Shown in pieces: positions 25,401 to 37,562 of a stretch of DNA of 64,000 bases. The stretch lies in assembly GCA_964036295.1 (NCBI GenBank), contig OZ038462.1, positions 36,803,680-36,867,679 on the forward strand. The letters run 5' to 3'. Position 1 is the first letter of the stretch. Each line of letters begins with the position of its first letter. Origin of the DNA: Plumapathes pennacea. Taxonomy: Eukaryota; Cnidaria; Anthozoa; Antipatharia; Myriopathidae. A model generated the notes under the pieces. It did not search any database. It was not told where the DNA came from and was given only the letters and a program-made list of their open reading frames with translations. Position numbers and translations under genes: made by a program.

Positions 25401-26254
25401 TCGGTAGAGAATTCAACTTAAACCCAAACTATACTCTCGGATTTGGTTTCTCAGCATTTTAAAAGCGATGAAAACATTCTTTTTTCTGGCATGATGTTTT
25501 TCTCTTGCTGTTCCACAATCTGATGCTTGGTAAATTATGGACAAACACACATAAATGGCAGGTATTTTTCATTTTTCAGACTATTTTTTCAAGATTGCAA
25601 GGCGAGTGAATGAAGACTGACTAGTAAATAAAATAAAAACTGAGTATCAGGCTAATTTTTTCCCCGGCCTAAGAGACTGGGGAGAGAGGAGACCGGGCGC
25701 AGGTCAATCAAAAGCCAGAAGTCCTTCTGATTGGCCGAATATATGGGGACGCGTGAAGGGGCGAAACTGCTTTTTTCAGTTGCTTTGTGTCAGGTGTTTT
25801 ACCTCTCCTTGCCCCTATACCAGATCTCCCCGGAAAAAGCCTGAAGGTTAATAAAAATATAACTGTATTACACGACTTTGCATGTGATATTTTAAAATTG
25901 TTGATTACACAACAACTGATGAGAGCTGAACGCTATTTTAAAATTTCCTTGGCTGTTTTTGCTCGTATTTCTTTCTTTTTATTTATGAATGTTTCAATTC
26001 TCGCTGTCATCTATCGAAAGGTAACGCTGTCAGTTGACATTTCTAATTTCTTGGAAGTGTTCATTAAAAAAAAAAGTCTGTATCTTTTTGCTTATTTAAA
26101 TTATAGTCAGTTGAAAGAGCTGGCCTCAGAGATACCAATACGCTCATTAAATGCTTTACAAGTCATTTCGTCCCCCAATTAAAAAGACTATAATTGTTAC
26201 GGAGTAGATTTTAGGGGAACTCGCTTCTGGACTTGTGACAACTCTAATAAAGGA
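22498..26254. other. Intergenic between the AMT genes, left part
   Basis: The first bases hold the acceptor of AMT1's 5'UTR intron (22503). Nothing else is firm. Frames such as 24319-24573 and 25787-26182 show no domain and no splice context I trust. Confidence 0.45.
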
Positions 26255-26376
26255 GTCAGTTTAACTCCTTGGTGGAGTTAATCTAACTCCAAGTTTAGGT
26301 GGAGTTAAAACAACTCCAAAAGATGGAGTTGTTTTTTACCTTTTTTTTAAACTCCATTTTTGGAGTTAAAGCAACT
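26255..26376. repeat. Alternating GGAGTTAA / TTAACTCC palindromic array
   Basis: About ten half-sites of GGAGTT and AACTCC alternate in opposite orientations over 120 bases, so the segment can fold into many small hairpins. It is probably a decayed foldback element or satellite fragment. Confidence 0.6.
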
Positions 26377-28749
26377 CCTTGAAAATGACAGTGTAGACTT
26401 CTTTATTCGTGAATCACGGCTGGAGCAGCTCTTCACACTGAGCTCTTGAGTTTCAAGATTGACGGAGAGCTCGGGCTCCAAGTCACAACTCTAACTGAGC
26501 TGTACACTACAAGCTAGTGATTATACATGCTCAGGGAACACGTACAGCGGTTATACGAACTTCCTTTCGGGTAATCAACTTAATTAGATAATAAAACCAC
26601 GATGAGGTCAGAACGGAAAGGGTGGACAGAATTTTTGTGGCATAGGTGACTGTAAAGGCCCCCGAAGGTGCCCGTGCATCACGATGCCGGCAAAGACTTG
26701 GCAGCTTGCTCAAAACCTGCAGGTAAAGCGGACCGACAGGCACGTTCGTAACGAACCTGGCGTTATGCCTTTCCTGTGGTGTTTGCTGCACACGTAAATG
26801 CTGCGCTGACTCATTTATGAACTATGCACCTAAAGGGCTATTGGAATCCTAATTTAGAAGGTCAAGTTTGAGCTCTTCCGTTTGCAATTACAAGTGCGTT
26901 CCAGGATAGCCGAAATGCTATTCTTTATAATAAATTTCCAAATTGTTCCGAATTGTCCCTTGACATAATAAACGATCTGGATAAGAAAACAAATGGCAAA
27001 ATTGTTTCTCGTTTTGTCGCTTAGTGTACTCGTATAGTTCGTCTATGATTCTTTTTTTTTGGTCCTGCATATGATTGAGACTTCCAAAAATAGTGATTTT
27101 ACCCTTTATTTTTGCTTCACTCTCCTGTTCTCCAATCAAACAAAAGAGTTCCCGGCTTTTGCGGGCATTACTCAGTGCGTTTTTCCATGAACTTTCGTTG
27201 CAGGTGGTTAACATATTCTACAATTCTAATTTGTGAGAAGCAGCAAAGGAAGTCCAATAATTGATAAATTTTACATAACAAGACCTTTCAGCGGGTACTA
27301 ATGAGAATTCCTTTCAAAAAGAACAGATCCATCTATTTTCCCACTTAGAACATCCGCTAAAAGCCCTCATTGCTCATTACTCAGTTAATCCTTTCCACGG
27401 GCAAGTACGAGTGCTTCTCTTGTTCATTACCGCCTACAGGGCCCTGTTTCTGATATCAAATGCTCTTAAAAGGTGCTAAAAATAATTTAACACCAATGTA
27501 AGAATAAGCTCCAATCACCAGAAAAAAAGGCCACTATTTATTTATAACCCTATGCTGAAAAGTGACAATAAAGTTACGTAGAATGTGGTTTACATTAGGA
27601 ATGCATCGAGAAATATACTGATAATCAAAGTGACCCTCGCAGTTATGAAGCAACTTTAAAAGCAGTTGCAAGGATAGCCCGGGAGAAAAAAGATATATAC
27701 TGTAATGACAAATGATAATACAGCTGCGATTGCCGCCACACGCCCTATTTAGTTAGAACAGTATCGCTTTGTCACCGTCAATATTTACATTTAGTGTACA
27801 TACTAAGCTCAAGATAAATATGTCTCTATGCATATTTTCAAATAATAATTAGATGTGCTTTTTTATACAATCAGGATTTGGAAGGAATCCAAAACAGTTC
27901 TATATTGATGAGTATTAGAAGAGAGTTTTCGATTGCGAAGGAAAAGAGAGTTTTCCGCTGGCCTGAATCATAATGTGGGCAACAGGATGCAACTTTGTTT
28001 TAAAAGTACTGCGAAGTGATATATAGAGTGTAGCCTTTCAGCTTTTGTGCCTGGTTAGTCAAGAATGCGCCCTGGTTGGTCACATGACCAAAATCCACCA
28101 CGTGACTGAAATTCATCACCTCAGGACTTTTGAGTGACAGAAATGGAAAATACGTAGTGAAAAAATGTGTAGGAATGCAAAGTTTCAGGCTCGCAGCATT
28201 TATAGATCGAATTTGACTGCATTTTGAAATTCAGAAATATAAGAAGATTTGCGTGGGAAAAGTTGCTGGTGGACTAATCCCAAAAGCAGCGAACGCAAAA
28301 CCAAAACAACCACACAATTACTTTACTACACTTACTATTTCAATTTTAATGTTAAAACAAACCACCAAATGGGCTGAGGACTCTTAAATATATGGAAACA
28401 TGTACATGTAAAATTCACCGGACAGTCAAGTTTATCCGAAAACAGCTCAATGTCAGATTTTGTCGCCATGTTACAATGCATATCAGTTACCTGCAAAGCC
28501 ATCACGGTAAACACCACTGTATACTACTTCGATTTGTAACTCTACATATTTTGATATTAACTCTTAACTCAGGATTGATCCTGAGATACCAGAAATAGTT
28601 TTATATTACTAAAAAGAATCCCGCAGCAAGTAAATAGACAACTAGAAGCATGGGAACAACTCTTATTAATAATTTACAGATTAGGAACACTTTTGTGAAA
28701 TGTGTATACCCTTGATCGGATATCACGGTTTACAGTTAACTCCCTCTAA
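26377..28749. other. Intergenic between the AMT genes, right part
   Basis: An open frame on the minus strand at 27214-26918 (98 codons, charged composition, KGKITIFGSLNHMQDQKKR) is coding-like but has no recognised domain and no clear splice sites. It may be a gene relic. Confidence 0.35.
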
Positions 28750-28898
28750 AGGCCATTTCACACTGGACGCGTCGCGACATAGCGAATGTCGTGCCGCGTC
28801 CGGTGTGAATCGGATTGAAGGAATGACCGGGGTCTAATTTTGTCGCGTTGTCGCATGCAGTTAGAGCGTGTCGCGACGCGTCCAGTGTGAAACGGCCT
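28750..28898. mobile_element. 149 bp MITE with TAA target duplication
   Basis: Inverted ends of about 30 bases (AGGCCATTTCACACTGGACG and its complement at the right) are flanked by TAA at 28747-28749 and 28899-28901. Non-coding and Harbinger-like. Confidence 0.75.
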
Positions 28899-29611
28899 TA
28901 AGACGGGCACCCTCGGGACCAGCTCCAACTGTCCATTTAATTGGAAACTAAAGAGAGTTTAATTAGAGGAACTGAATGAAGAAACGGCAGGGACCGCTCC
29001 TACCAGGGTTGCTTGTCTCAGAGAGGCTCCCTCAAATACGGACATCCTCAAGACCAGCTCCAAATATAATTTAGTTAGACTAAATGACTGAAGAAACTAC
29101 AGGAACTTCTTTTACCAGGTGTCCGTCTTAGAGGGGTGTCCGTTAAATAGAAGTTGACTGTGTTCCAAGCACTTAAACATACAACCAGCATTAAAAGGGC
29201 CATATATCTTTGGCCTCCTTGTACCTTGTTTATGAAAATGTATCGAACACGTTGGATTTGAAAGGAATTTTGATATTTTTTGTCATTAAATCGTTGTAAT
29301 GCAAAAAGGCTCCATGAAATGAACTCTGAAGGAAAGGATAAACACGGCTCTATAATTCCTTGAGAAACTTTGGGGCGAGAGGGGACACAACTGCATCGAA
29401 GCTCGTTCACACACGTACGGATCGCTTTGCAAGGTACAAACGCGCGCCCAAAAGATTACGGACTTTTTTTCTTGGTTACCCAGAAGTCAAACCGGTCAGA
29501 CTCTGTTTGCTTCGTTCTTTTGCTGTTCAGTGTATAGAATTAGCAATGACGCTCCGTTCGTACAGTGGTTGTTATAGTCTGACCAAGTTGTTTCAAATTT
29601 GTTTCATAGTT

Positions 29612-32600
29612 TCAAATTTCATTTGTCCCGGAGTTATGGAACGCTAAGCAATTTCCATTTTCCTGGTCGTCCTTTACTTTGGCGTAGTCTTCATATGAAG
29701 AAGGACTGGAGCTCGTTCGTTTTTTGGCAAACGTTCCCTTTATGGCGGTCTCGCTTTGTGAAGGTTGATTCCGCGGTGAGAGAACTGGTTCAGACAGACC
29801 CCGCATATTAAGCTCCTCACTGGATACCGCCTCGTCTCTAATCTCTAGACCACAATTGTCGACGGAGCCATTTGCCCCAACCTGGAGTATTTCTTCTTCC
29901 GGCATAACCCCGTGTTCCCACTTGTCCGCTCCTTCCAGCTCAACGTGAAGCGGTACTCTCAGTTTGAAGAAGATCTTGTCAATCATGGTCAACAGGAGAA
30001 CGGTGGTCATGACCGCCCAAGATGTGATGGACACCAAGGCAAGGAGCTGAACCCCCAGCAATCTCCATTCGCCTCCTTTAAGAACACCGTAGTCGGACGA
30101 AAGATTTTGAAGGCTGTCTTTTTCCACCATCAAGCCGGCGACAATCAGGCCCCAGCTTCCTGCGAAAAAATGGGTTGGCACACAACCAACGGGGTCGTCT
30201 ATGCACATGCGTTCCAGTAGTTTACATCCAATGCATGAAATGGCACCGCCGATAAAGCCGATGACCAGGCTTTCCCAAGGACGAATCACAGCGCAAGCAG
30301 CTGTCCAACGTGGGCATTAAGAGGTTCACAGTGTTAGTGCGCAGAAAACGTGGCCTAGAATTACCGGACCCTGTCTTAGAATATTATAAGATTTTTGCGG
30401 TCGCCTTAGGCCCCTTCCACACTAATCCGTTTTCTTTTGAAAACGGAGTTTTCATACAAAAACGCATCAAAAGTTTTCCGTCCACACTATCGTTTTCGCT
30501 GTCCACACTAATGCGCTAGACCGACCAAAAATGCTAAATTCCCCGGATTGTGTATGCACAGATTTCTTGGACAGAGATCACATGATCATCATGACGATAC
30601 GCGTTCGAAAAGCTCCTTTTCGCTCTACAACATGAAACCGGAGTTTTCAAAAACATCCACTGTGGAGAACATTTTCGAAAATATTCGTTTTCGGTGACCG
30701 AAAACGCGTCTTGGTGTGGACGGGAGGTCAAAAACGGATAAATATCGATTCCGTTCTTGAAGGAAAACAGATTAGTGTGGACGGGGCCTTAGAAGCAGCC
30801 TAGGGACTCAGACCAAGAATAATAAAGGACCAAGAGAAGGAACGAAAAAAGAGCAAAAGCAAAAGCAAGAGCAAGAGCAAGAGCAAGAGCAAAATTATCA
30901 AAGGAGGACGCTCTCAGCAAAAGACTATCTCACCTGTTATGCTAACCAGTCCTCCTAGAATTCCATTAACAAATGTGTCAATGATAAGTTTCCCTTTATG
31001 CGCCCAATAGCTGCAAAGGAGTGATGGAATGTCAGTACTTAAATGGGCAGTGTCATGATATGCGCATGCGCGAGCGTTTGGTCAAATATTGAAATATTCG
31101 CCCCGCAATGTTTTCAAGTTTAAAATCCAAGGTGGTGTCCACAACGGCGGAGGATCTGCCGCTCGATTGCTTGTCGTTGTTGTGAACACCATTTTGGATT
31201 TCAAACTTGAAAACATTGGGCAAATGTTTTCAAGATTCACATGCGCACATGCGCATCTCATGACGCTGCGCCTTTAAAGAGCTTTAAGCTGACGTATCAA
31301 GCGTCAGAGCGACGAAGGACTACCGCTTGAAACGTCAGCTATTGTCTCTTTCACGGCGTTCCATTACCCTCATCAACACACAGTTGATACACCAGTTTGT
31401 CTTCCGCCACGCCGACGCAGTCAACCTAGTTCTCTTAAGAGCTGGTATTACAATGGTATATATCCTGAAACTGTAGCAGTCTTTTTTTCCGGAGCCGCTT
31501 CGTAATTACCTGTAAATAATGGAGAATAAGCCGCCTCCAACGGAGCCATTGATAGTTACCACGGCTGATCTGCGTGAAGGAAAGTCAAGTTGAGAACCAC
31601 GGTTGCATTTTGAGATACTTTTAACTTTTTTTTCATCTGATTCCTATACTTGAGGCAAATGCGGAACGATTATACTCAATAGCCATAGTAGCTGATGCTA
31701 TTCTGCTACGACAAATAACCCATAATATTGGCTCACTAAGAAAGACAATATGTTGCTAAGTGAACCTACAATTAGTGTGTCAAATGTCCGGTACACTAAC
31801 AATGGCAACATTACCAATACATTTGGTTACAAATAAAATATATATTTATACATAAAAGTAGAATTATACTTGAGTATCAATAAAAGCAACAACAAAACTT
31901 GTCTGACTGACCTCGAAGCAAGTTTCCACTTGTGGCCACTTATTCCAAACGTACTGCCGCAATTGAATCCAAGCCAACCCCACCATAGCATGAAGGTTCC
32001 CAGGAGAACATTGGTGAGGGAAGCTGTTGGCATCTTATTGGGCTTCCCTTCTTGGTCGAATTTTCCTGCCCGAGGCTTGAGCATGAGCGTCGACACAAGA
32101 CCGCTGACTCCTCCGACGACGTGCACGGGCCCACAGCCGGCCACGTCAATGGCTCCGAGATCGTACAGCCAACCGTTGCTACCCCAGATCCAGTGAGCAG
32201 GAAAACAGTAGGTGACGGTGTTAAGAAATGAAAACAACACATAGGCTTTCAAGTTAGTGCGCTCGGCCATGGCTCCGGATACAATTGTCGTTGCGGTAGT
32301 GGCAAACGAAAGTTGAAAGAAGTACTTCGCGAATACTTTACCCATCTCTTCGTCATCAGCATCTGTCATAAAATATCCCACTCCACAGAAAGGGTTTGTT
32401 CCTGCACTAATGCCAAAACTCAGACCAAATCCAAACAACCAGTAGGATAGCCCACCAAAAACAACATCGATAGCGTTCTTTGCCATTATGTTGACTTCGT
32501 TCTTTTTTGAAACCAAGCCTGCCTCTAGGAGGCCAAAACCCGACTGCATAGTGAAAATTATGAAGGCGCTAGTCAGGATCCATGTGGCGTCGTCAGGATC

Positions 32601-32672
32601 GATGGCATCAAAAGCGTGGTCATCAACTGAGTGATGAGTCGTCTTGGTTGGGTCCACACTGTAGTTTGTCAT
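29612..32672 (-). CDS. AMT-type ammonium transporter, copy 2
   Basis: Four coding exons on the minus strand: 32672-31912, 31569-31510, 31010-30934 and 30300-29612. Exons 2 and 3 have exactly the lengths (60 and 77 bases) and phases seen in copy 1. The product is 528 residues. Pore residues are intact: Asp176 and His184 in DVAGCGPVH, His343 in DPVGCVPTH. The N-terminus before the first helix is longer and His/Asp-rich (TTHHSVDDHAFDAIDPDD), and the C-tail is unrelated to copy 1, so regulation or targeting may differ. An acceptor (TTACTTCAG) 21 bases before the ATG implies a non-coding first exon. The role is membrane ammonium transport; in corals such host transporters are linked to nitrogen exchange with symbionts. 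Confidence 0.95.
30409..30788. mobile_element. 380 bp MITE with TTA target duplication, in AMT2 intron 3
   Basis: Ends read GGCCCCTTCCACACTAATCC and its near-complement (GATTAGTGTGGACGGGGCC). TTA flanks both ends (30406-30408, 30789-30791). Interior motifs TCCACACTA and GAAAACG recur. Same family type as 51697-51944. Confidence 0.8.
30851..30896. repeat. (AGAGCA)n / (AAAGCA)n simple repeat
   Basis: Seven to eight hexamer units just 3' of AMT2 exon 3, within intron 3. Confidence 0.9.
31045..31272. mobile_element. Inverted-repeat element in AMT2 intron 2
   Basis: Outer arms (GCAGTGTCATGATATGCGCA versus the complement of the right end, few mismatches) enclose a longer inner inverted repeat built on CAATGTTTTCAAGTTT and its complement. 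Non-coding foldback element, about 228 bases. Confidence 0.7.
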
Positions 32673-34215
32673 TGTAGTGTAGTTGTAACCGTTCTGAAGT
32701 AAAGGATATGCACGAGTCGGTTATTTTTTTTTTTATCACTTTATTTAAGTCTCGATGTATTTAGCACTCAGCCGTTCTAATTGGGGAGACTTGAAATGCA
32801 GAAACGAAATGTCATAAACTGAACACAAATTTGTTAAGAATCCCAACTGGTCGGAGGCTAACCAGTTGGCTATTTACATAGTGTGGCCGAGGATTTGAAC
32901 TCAGGGCTACCGTGTTGCAAATTCAGCTAGTGGTCAGAGCGGGACTTGAACCTGGGACCTCCGGATTTCAAGTCCGTCGCCCTAACCACTCAGCCACACT
33001 GCCTCCTATCATCCTATTAGTTTAGCTTTCACTCCACAGTTGACTTAAACCTGGAAAAACACTTTGAGTTGTCAGAAACAATTTTCATCGAAACAAACTG
33101 AGCCATTATACGCAACGAGAAGAAATAGAACATATATTTATGCAGAACAAATGTGCTCGCTGTGTTATTATTGTTATCAACATTTATTTTTATTACTTGA
33201 AAAATGTTTTTGCTTTTCTTCGTTCTTTTTTTGCAATTTTATTGTAGACTCCTCTAAAAACTTGGATCACGGCGAGGTGTGTATCTATGTTTATGAGCAG
33301 GATTTTCTTTCCGTGATTTTGTAGGCGTCTTTTTATTCTTCTCGTGAATATGGTGAAAATTTTATATAAGCATTCTAAAGAGGCAGGTGTTACCGACACC
33401 GCGGCCGATTTTGTTAGGTTTCGATTAAGTTACGCTTCTATTTTGTGATTTTCTCTTGTAAAGTCGGTACAATAACTTTTAAGTTTTACAATTTGAAGAC
33501 CAACGAGTTTAGTTTTATGCAAGTGAAGCCGATTGTGCTGCATTAGTCTTTCGTTCACACTTAGTGGTGCTTCGTGACGCTTCAGTCGTGGCGCTGCGTG
33601 AGACTCCCGCGTTAAAAAACCGCCATTTGGCGCTGGAATACAATTTGTCTTTTGTGATGTAGCGCTCACAGTTTCTAACAAAATATCAGTATACTTTATC
33701 AAAAATGAGTAGAAACGGCCCACACAACTTACTTTTTAACGTTCTTTCTTTATAGTCCTTTCGCGGGCAGATATCCGTTACTGCACTGTTGGCTTTTATG
33801 AATGTAACCACAACAAAGCACGTTTAGCATATGTAGTATTGCACTGACAGCCTTGATACGGTCAGACTTGATGAAAAAAAAGCGGGATTGGACCGGACGT
33901 GATGTGTGGTTCGATTCTATCCAAATGGGTATGACGAACTGCTGGTATCAATATTTAACGGTTGTATTAAATGCCTGCCTCAATTTACATCACTGAAATA
34001 TACAGGCGCAAAATTGCATACGGTTCACATAATTATTTATTTACATTGTTTTCTGAGAATTAAGTAAACGTTTCTATGCTTGTCATTTAAAATGTAAATA
34101 GGGCACATAATTCACTCCTCTTTTTTAAGGGATTATTCTATACGTAATGAGTATAACAGATCATTTTGTGGCGAAACTGTGAAGGAAAATACAAAAATTT
34201 TAAAACGGCACGCTG
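32673..34215. other. Intergenic; holds AMT2 5' acceptor and a tRNA-derived SINE
   Basis: No protein gene recognised. The minus-strand frame at 33723-33430 (97 codons) has no domain I know. Confidence 0.45.
32883..33006 (-). repeat. tRNA-Ser-like sequence, probable SINE
   Basis: Read on the minus strand, 33006-32931 resembles tRNA-Ser: GGCTGAGTGGTTAGGGCGA as D-arm and A box, CGGACTTGAAATCCG as anticodon stem-loop (anticodon TGA), and AGGTTCAAGTCCC as B box. The acceptor-stem ends do not pair and there is no long variable arm, so it is unlikely to be a working tRNA. A second B-box-like stretch (GAGTTCAAATCC) follows at about 32890-32905, which fits a composite tRNA-derived SINE. Confidence 0.55.
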
Positions 34216-34224
34216 GGATATGCA

Positions 34225-35449
34225 CATCCTCGGAGACCCAGGGGCAGATCGTGGAGCAGCGGTGAAAAGAACGGCGGGCAAAAAGCGGCGGAGGGGGAGG
34301 GGGAGGGGGGAGAAACGAAGAGGAGGAAAAGAGCCCCTGGGAACACAGTCTGTTCAGACCAGTATTGAAGGCGTGAGACGAGCACGCCGCCGATTGGGCG
34401 AAAAAATTTATCAATTGTATTTTTTCGCCCAATCAGCGATTGTCGTCAAATGCCGCCTGTCAAAACTCCATCAAAAGATTAAGAGATTAAGCGCGTTTAC
34501 GTTTCGTTCGGCAAGATGGAAGAAGCTATTAAATTTTCTGTGTGGTTATTTCCAAATGCCAAGGAGTTGAAAGCCGAGCAATTGATCGTGGAGAATGTTG
34601 TCAAGGGAAGAGATGTGTTTGGGGAGCTGCTAACGGGATTTGGCAAGAGTTTGACCTTTCAAGTTTTGCCAGTCGTTGCGAAAGCGATGAATGCTGCGGG
34701 CCAGAACTTCCCGCTTCTCCGCTGGTCGTTGTTCTGTCTCCGCTGTCGTCGATCATAATTTCACGGTACTTTTGGTTGCCGACAAACGTTTCAGGACTTC
34801 CGTACAAGAAGTCGAAGCGTCCTTTTCCTTCAAGGATACGTCGGTCTTCGTCTGCGTTCTCCCCCACAAACGCAGCTTTGAAATTAATTGATCGAAGGTA
34901 TGCGACCTGGTCTTGTATGATCGACGACAGCGGAGACAGAACAACGACCAGCGGAGAAGCGGGGAAGTTCTGGCCCGCAGTATTCATCGCTTTCGAAACG
35001 ACTGGCAAAACTTGAAAGGTCAAACTCTTGCCAAATCCCGTTAGCAGCTCCCCAAACACATCTCTTCCCTTGACAACATTCTCCACGATCAATTGCTCGG
35101 CTTTCAACTCCTTGGCATTTGGAAATAACCACACAGAAAATTTAATAGCTTCTTCCATCTTGCCGAACGAAACGTAAACGCGCTTAATCTCTTAATCTTT
35201 TGATGGAGTTTTGACAGGCGGCATTTGACGACAATCGCTGATTGGGCGAAAAAATACAATTGATAAATTTTTTCGCCCAATCGGCGGCGTGCTCGTCTCA
35301 CGCCTTCAATACTGGTCTGAACAGACTGTGTTCCCAGGGGCTCTTTTCCTCCTCTTCGTTTCTCCCCCCTCCCCCTCCCCCTCCGCCGCTTTTTGCCCGC
35401 CGTTCTTTTCACCGCTGCTCCACGATCTGCCCCTGGGTCTCCGAGGATG
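34225..35449. mobile_element. Palindromic element with captured RecQ fragment (MULE-like)
   Basis: Long inverted arms, about 34225-34757 and 34914-35449, start CATCCTCGGAGACCCAGGGG and end in its complement. A perfect 9 bp duplication, GGATATGCA, flanks it at 34216-34224 and 35450-35458. Each arm holds a smaller hairpin and a G-rich tract. Terminal inverted repeats plus a 9 bp duplication are typical of Mutator-like elements, and carrying a host gene piece resembles a Pack-MULE. Merlin-type elements are an alternative. No transposase is encoded. Confidence 0.8.
34745..35158 (-). pseudogene. RecQ-like DNA helicase fragment (captured)
   Basis: The minus strand encodes about 138 residues of the N-terminal RecQ helicase core: the AEQLIVENVVKGRDVF lead-in, a Walker A-like TGFGKSL, then VVVLSPLSSIIQDQVAYLR (motif Ia). 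It stops before the DEAH box and all later motifs, so it cannot be an active helicase. The first part is repeated inverted on the plus strand at 34516-34757 in the other arm of the same element; the motif Ia part lies in the unique loop. This shows a gene fragment caught and then half-duplicated by a transposon. No expression evidence. Confidence 0.7.
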
Positions 35450-35479
35450 GGATATGCAGTTAACTAATGTTTAATCCAG

Positions 35480-35757
35480 GGCGGGGGGGGGGGGGGGGGG
35501 CGGGGGGGGGGCTACTTTGTACAATTTTGGGTGGGAGTGTGACTTGAAAACCCTCACCTTATTTCAGACCAAAATTTGCGATTTTTGATCGACCCTATTT
35601 CAGACCAAACAAAATCTCCGACCATATTCCAGACCAAAGGCTCAAAATCGATACCCTATTTCAGACTAAAATGCTAAAAATCATATTCTTTGGAGCGGCA
35701 CATACCTATATGGCCAAATATATGTAAATACCCCGTCCCCCCCCCCCCCCCCCCCGT
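35480..35757. mobile_element. G/C-run-ended repeat element, copy 2
   Basis: G run at 35480-35508, C run at 35738-35755, and between them CCCTATTTCAGACCAAA recurring at about 30-60 base spacing (the complement of the phrase in the copy at 16205). Inserted just right of the RecQ-bearing element. Confidence 0.6.
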
Positions 35758-35759
35758 GT

Positions 35760-37077
35760 CTAATATCTTATCTCGCCAGAATTTGCCAACCGTTTCAAGT
35801 CCTCGTTTATTTGCATGAAAGCGTTTTTTAGAAGTTCCTGCTTGATCTTTACTCTGACGAAAAGGGCTTATGCTAGACTATGTGAGTATAGAGTATAGGT
35901 GAAATAGAAGCTTTAACAAAATCCACATTATTATTTATTTATAGTACTCGATTATTAGGGTTCACAATCAGCATCTTTCCCGTTTCAATTGCCGCATTTG
36001 GATCGGTTTAGTGTAACTGGGTCTGGCACACCTTAGCAAATACAAGGTCGCTCTTTTTTTTGGAATAAATTCACTCAGTGGTGGCAAAACAGAAAAAAAC
36101 GTTTGGCATCGTACGTTATTTTTTAACAGTTCGCCCATTGGCGGAATTGTTGACGGTCGCTGCATGACGTCGTCTTTATTTCGATTATACTCGAATAAAT
36201 TTTTGATGACAACGAGTCTGCCTCGGAGACTGCCTGATGAGCCTAGAAAAACTACATATTTACACTTATAGGAAAAATTACCAGTTTTAAAGAAAGTAAG
36301 GCTCATTCCTTGACTCACTGCGAAATAGGCGAATTTGACTCTACCGAAACTTCTAACTCTTGAACTGGTTCTTATAACGAGTGCTTCAGTGTTCGGGATG
36401 GTACTGTTTTATCAGCATTCTAAATTTGAACTAGTCAAATGTAAAACATTCAAAGAGATTCTGAAAACAATTGGAGGCTGCTAGATAGTTTTTGAATCTA
36501 TTTGCAATATGCAAATAGCTTCTAATGTCGGCGTTTGGGCGATAGTTGAACAGCCGTTCTGCCCATCTCATTAGGTCTTTAAAATGCTCCCCCTCTAGGT
36601 GGCAAAAACTACTGAGGGGGGAGGAGCATGAAGTGTTATCCATATAAAAGCCGCCGTGGTACAGGTCCTGTGAGAAAGTTTGTCTTTTATTATCTACTTA
36701 ACACAAAGAATGCACAGAGAGATTTCCAGTAAAGGGTTTCCGTGCTAATGTTATAACTTTGCGACAGAATGTCAGAAGCTAAATTACCTCTTTTCTAAAT
36801 ATAATTGGCTCTCTCGCACGTGGAAATTCAAGGCATTATCTAATGGCGGCTGTGAGCGTTGCCCGGATTCTTTGGTTGCATGTGGAAATCTGCTCCCCCT
36901 TCAGCCCCCGGCTGACATATCCGTAGTATCTGGCAAACAGGCGACACAGATTCACATTTAGAGCGACATTTCTGGACACATTTGCGAATATACGCTCCGC
37001 TCACAAAAGAAGGAACACGGCTGTATGGTGTGACCATGACATATGTGCTTATTCCGAGTTTTTTTGCGTTCGCTGAT
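35760..37077. other. Gene-free stretch
   Basis: Minus-strand frames at 36318-35968 and 36643-36431 are coding-like in composition but show no domain, signal peptide or convincing splice sites. Nothing else seen. Confidence 0.4.
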
Positions 37078-37562
37078 ATGTTTGTTGACACATGATTTCA
37101 TGCCATAATTGCAAATGCAGATCGACTGTGGTATGTCTGAGTTGTTTGTTTATAAAATTGTCTCGAGCGGATTCTGTCACCAATGAAAAATCGACAGGAA
37201 ATTTTACTGTGAATCCTTTTCACCACCGTTCGAATAGCACGAGAAACAGGTTTTGTTCGGCTGGAGTGTGTTACGTTACGAAACTATTATAACGAGTCAA
37301 AATCTGGTTTACCTCGCATATGTTTGTTGACTCATGATTTCATGACCAGATCGACTGTGATTTGTCTGAGTTGTTTGTTTACAAAAATTGTCTCTAGGGG
37401 GTTTTGTCGTTAATGAAAAATCGACTGAAAAGTCGACAGGAAATTTTACTGTGAATCTATTTCACCACCGTTCGAAGAGCACGAGAAACAGGTTTGTTTG
37501 GCTGGAGTGTGTTACGTTAATACGAAACTACTATAACGAGTCAAAGTCTGGCTTACCTCGCA
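37078..37562. repeat. Tandem duplication, about 240 bp unit, two copies
   Basis: The block running from ATGTTTGTTGAC to CTTACCTCGCA occurs at 37078-37318 and again at 37319-37562 with small indels (for example a 12 base addition, CTGAAAAGTCGA-like, in the second copy). It has no coding capacity that I recognise. Confidence 0.85.

Noticed and set aside
32931..33006. Functional tRNA-Ser(TGA) gene
   Set aside because: Acceptor stem does not pair, the T-stem is mismatched and the long variable arm of tRNA-Ser is absent; a SINE head is more likely.
34166..34570. 134-codon Arg/Gly-rich frame upstream of the RecQ fragment
   Set aside because: It lies entirely in the terminal inverted repeat and is mirrored on the other arm; the composition comes from a GGGGGA tract.
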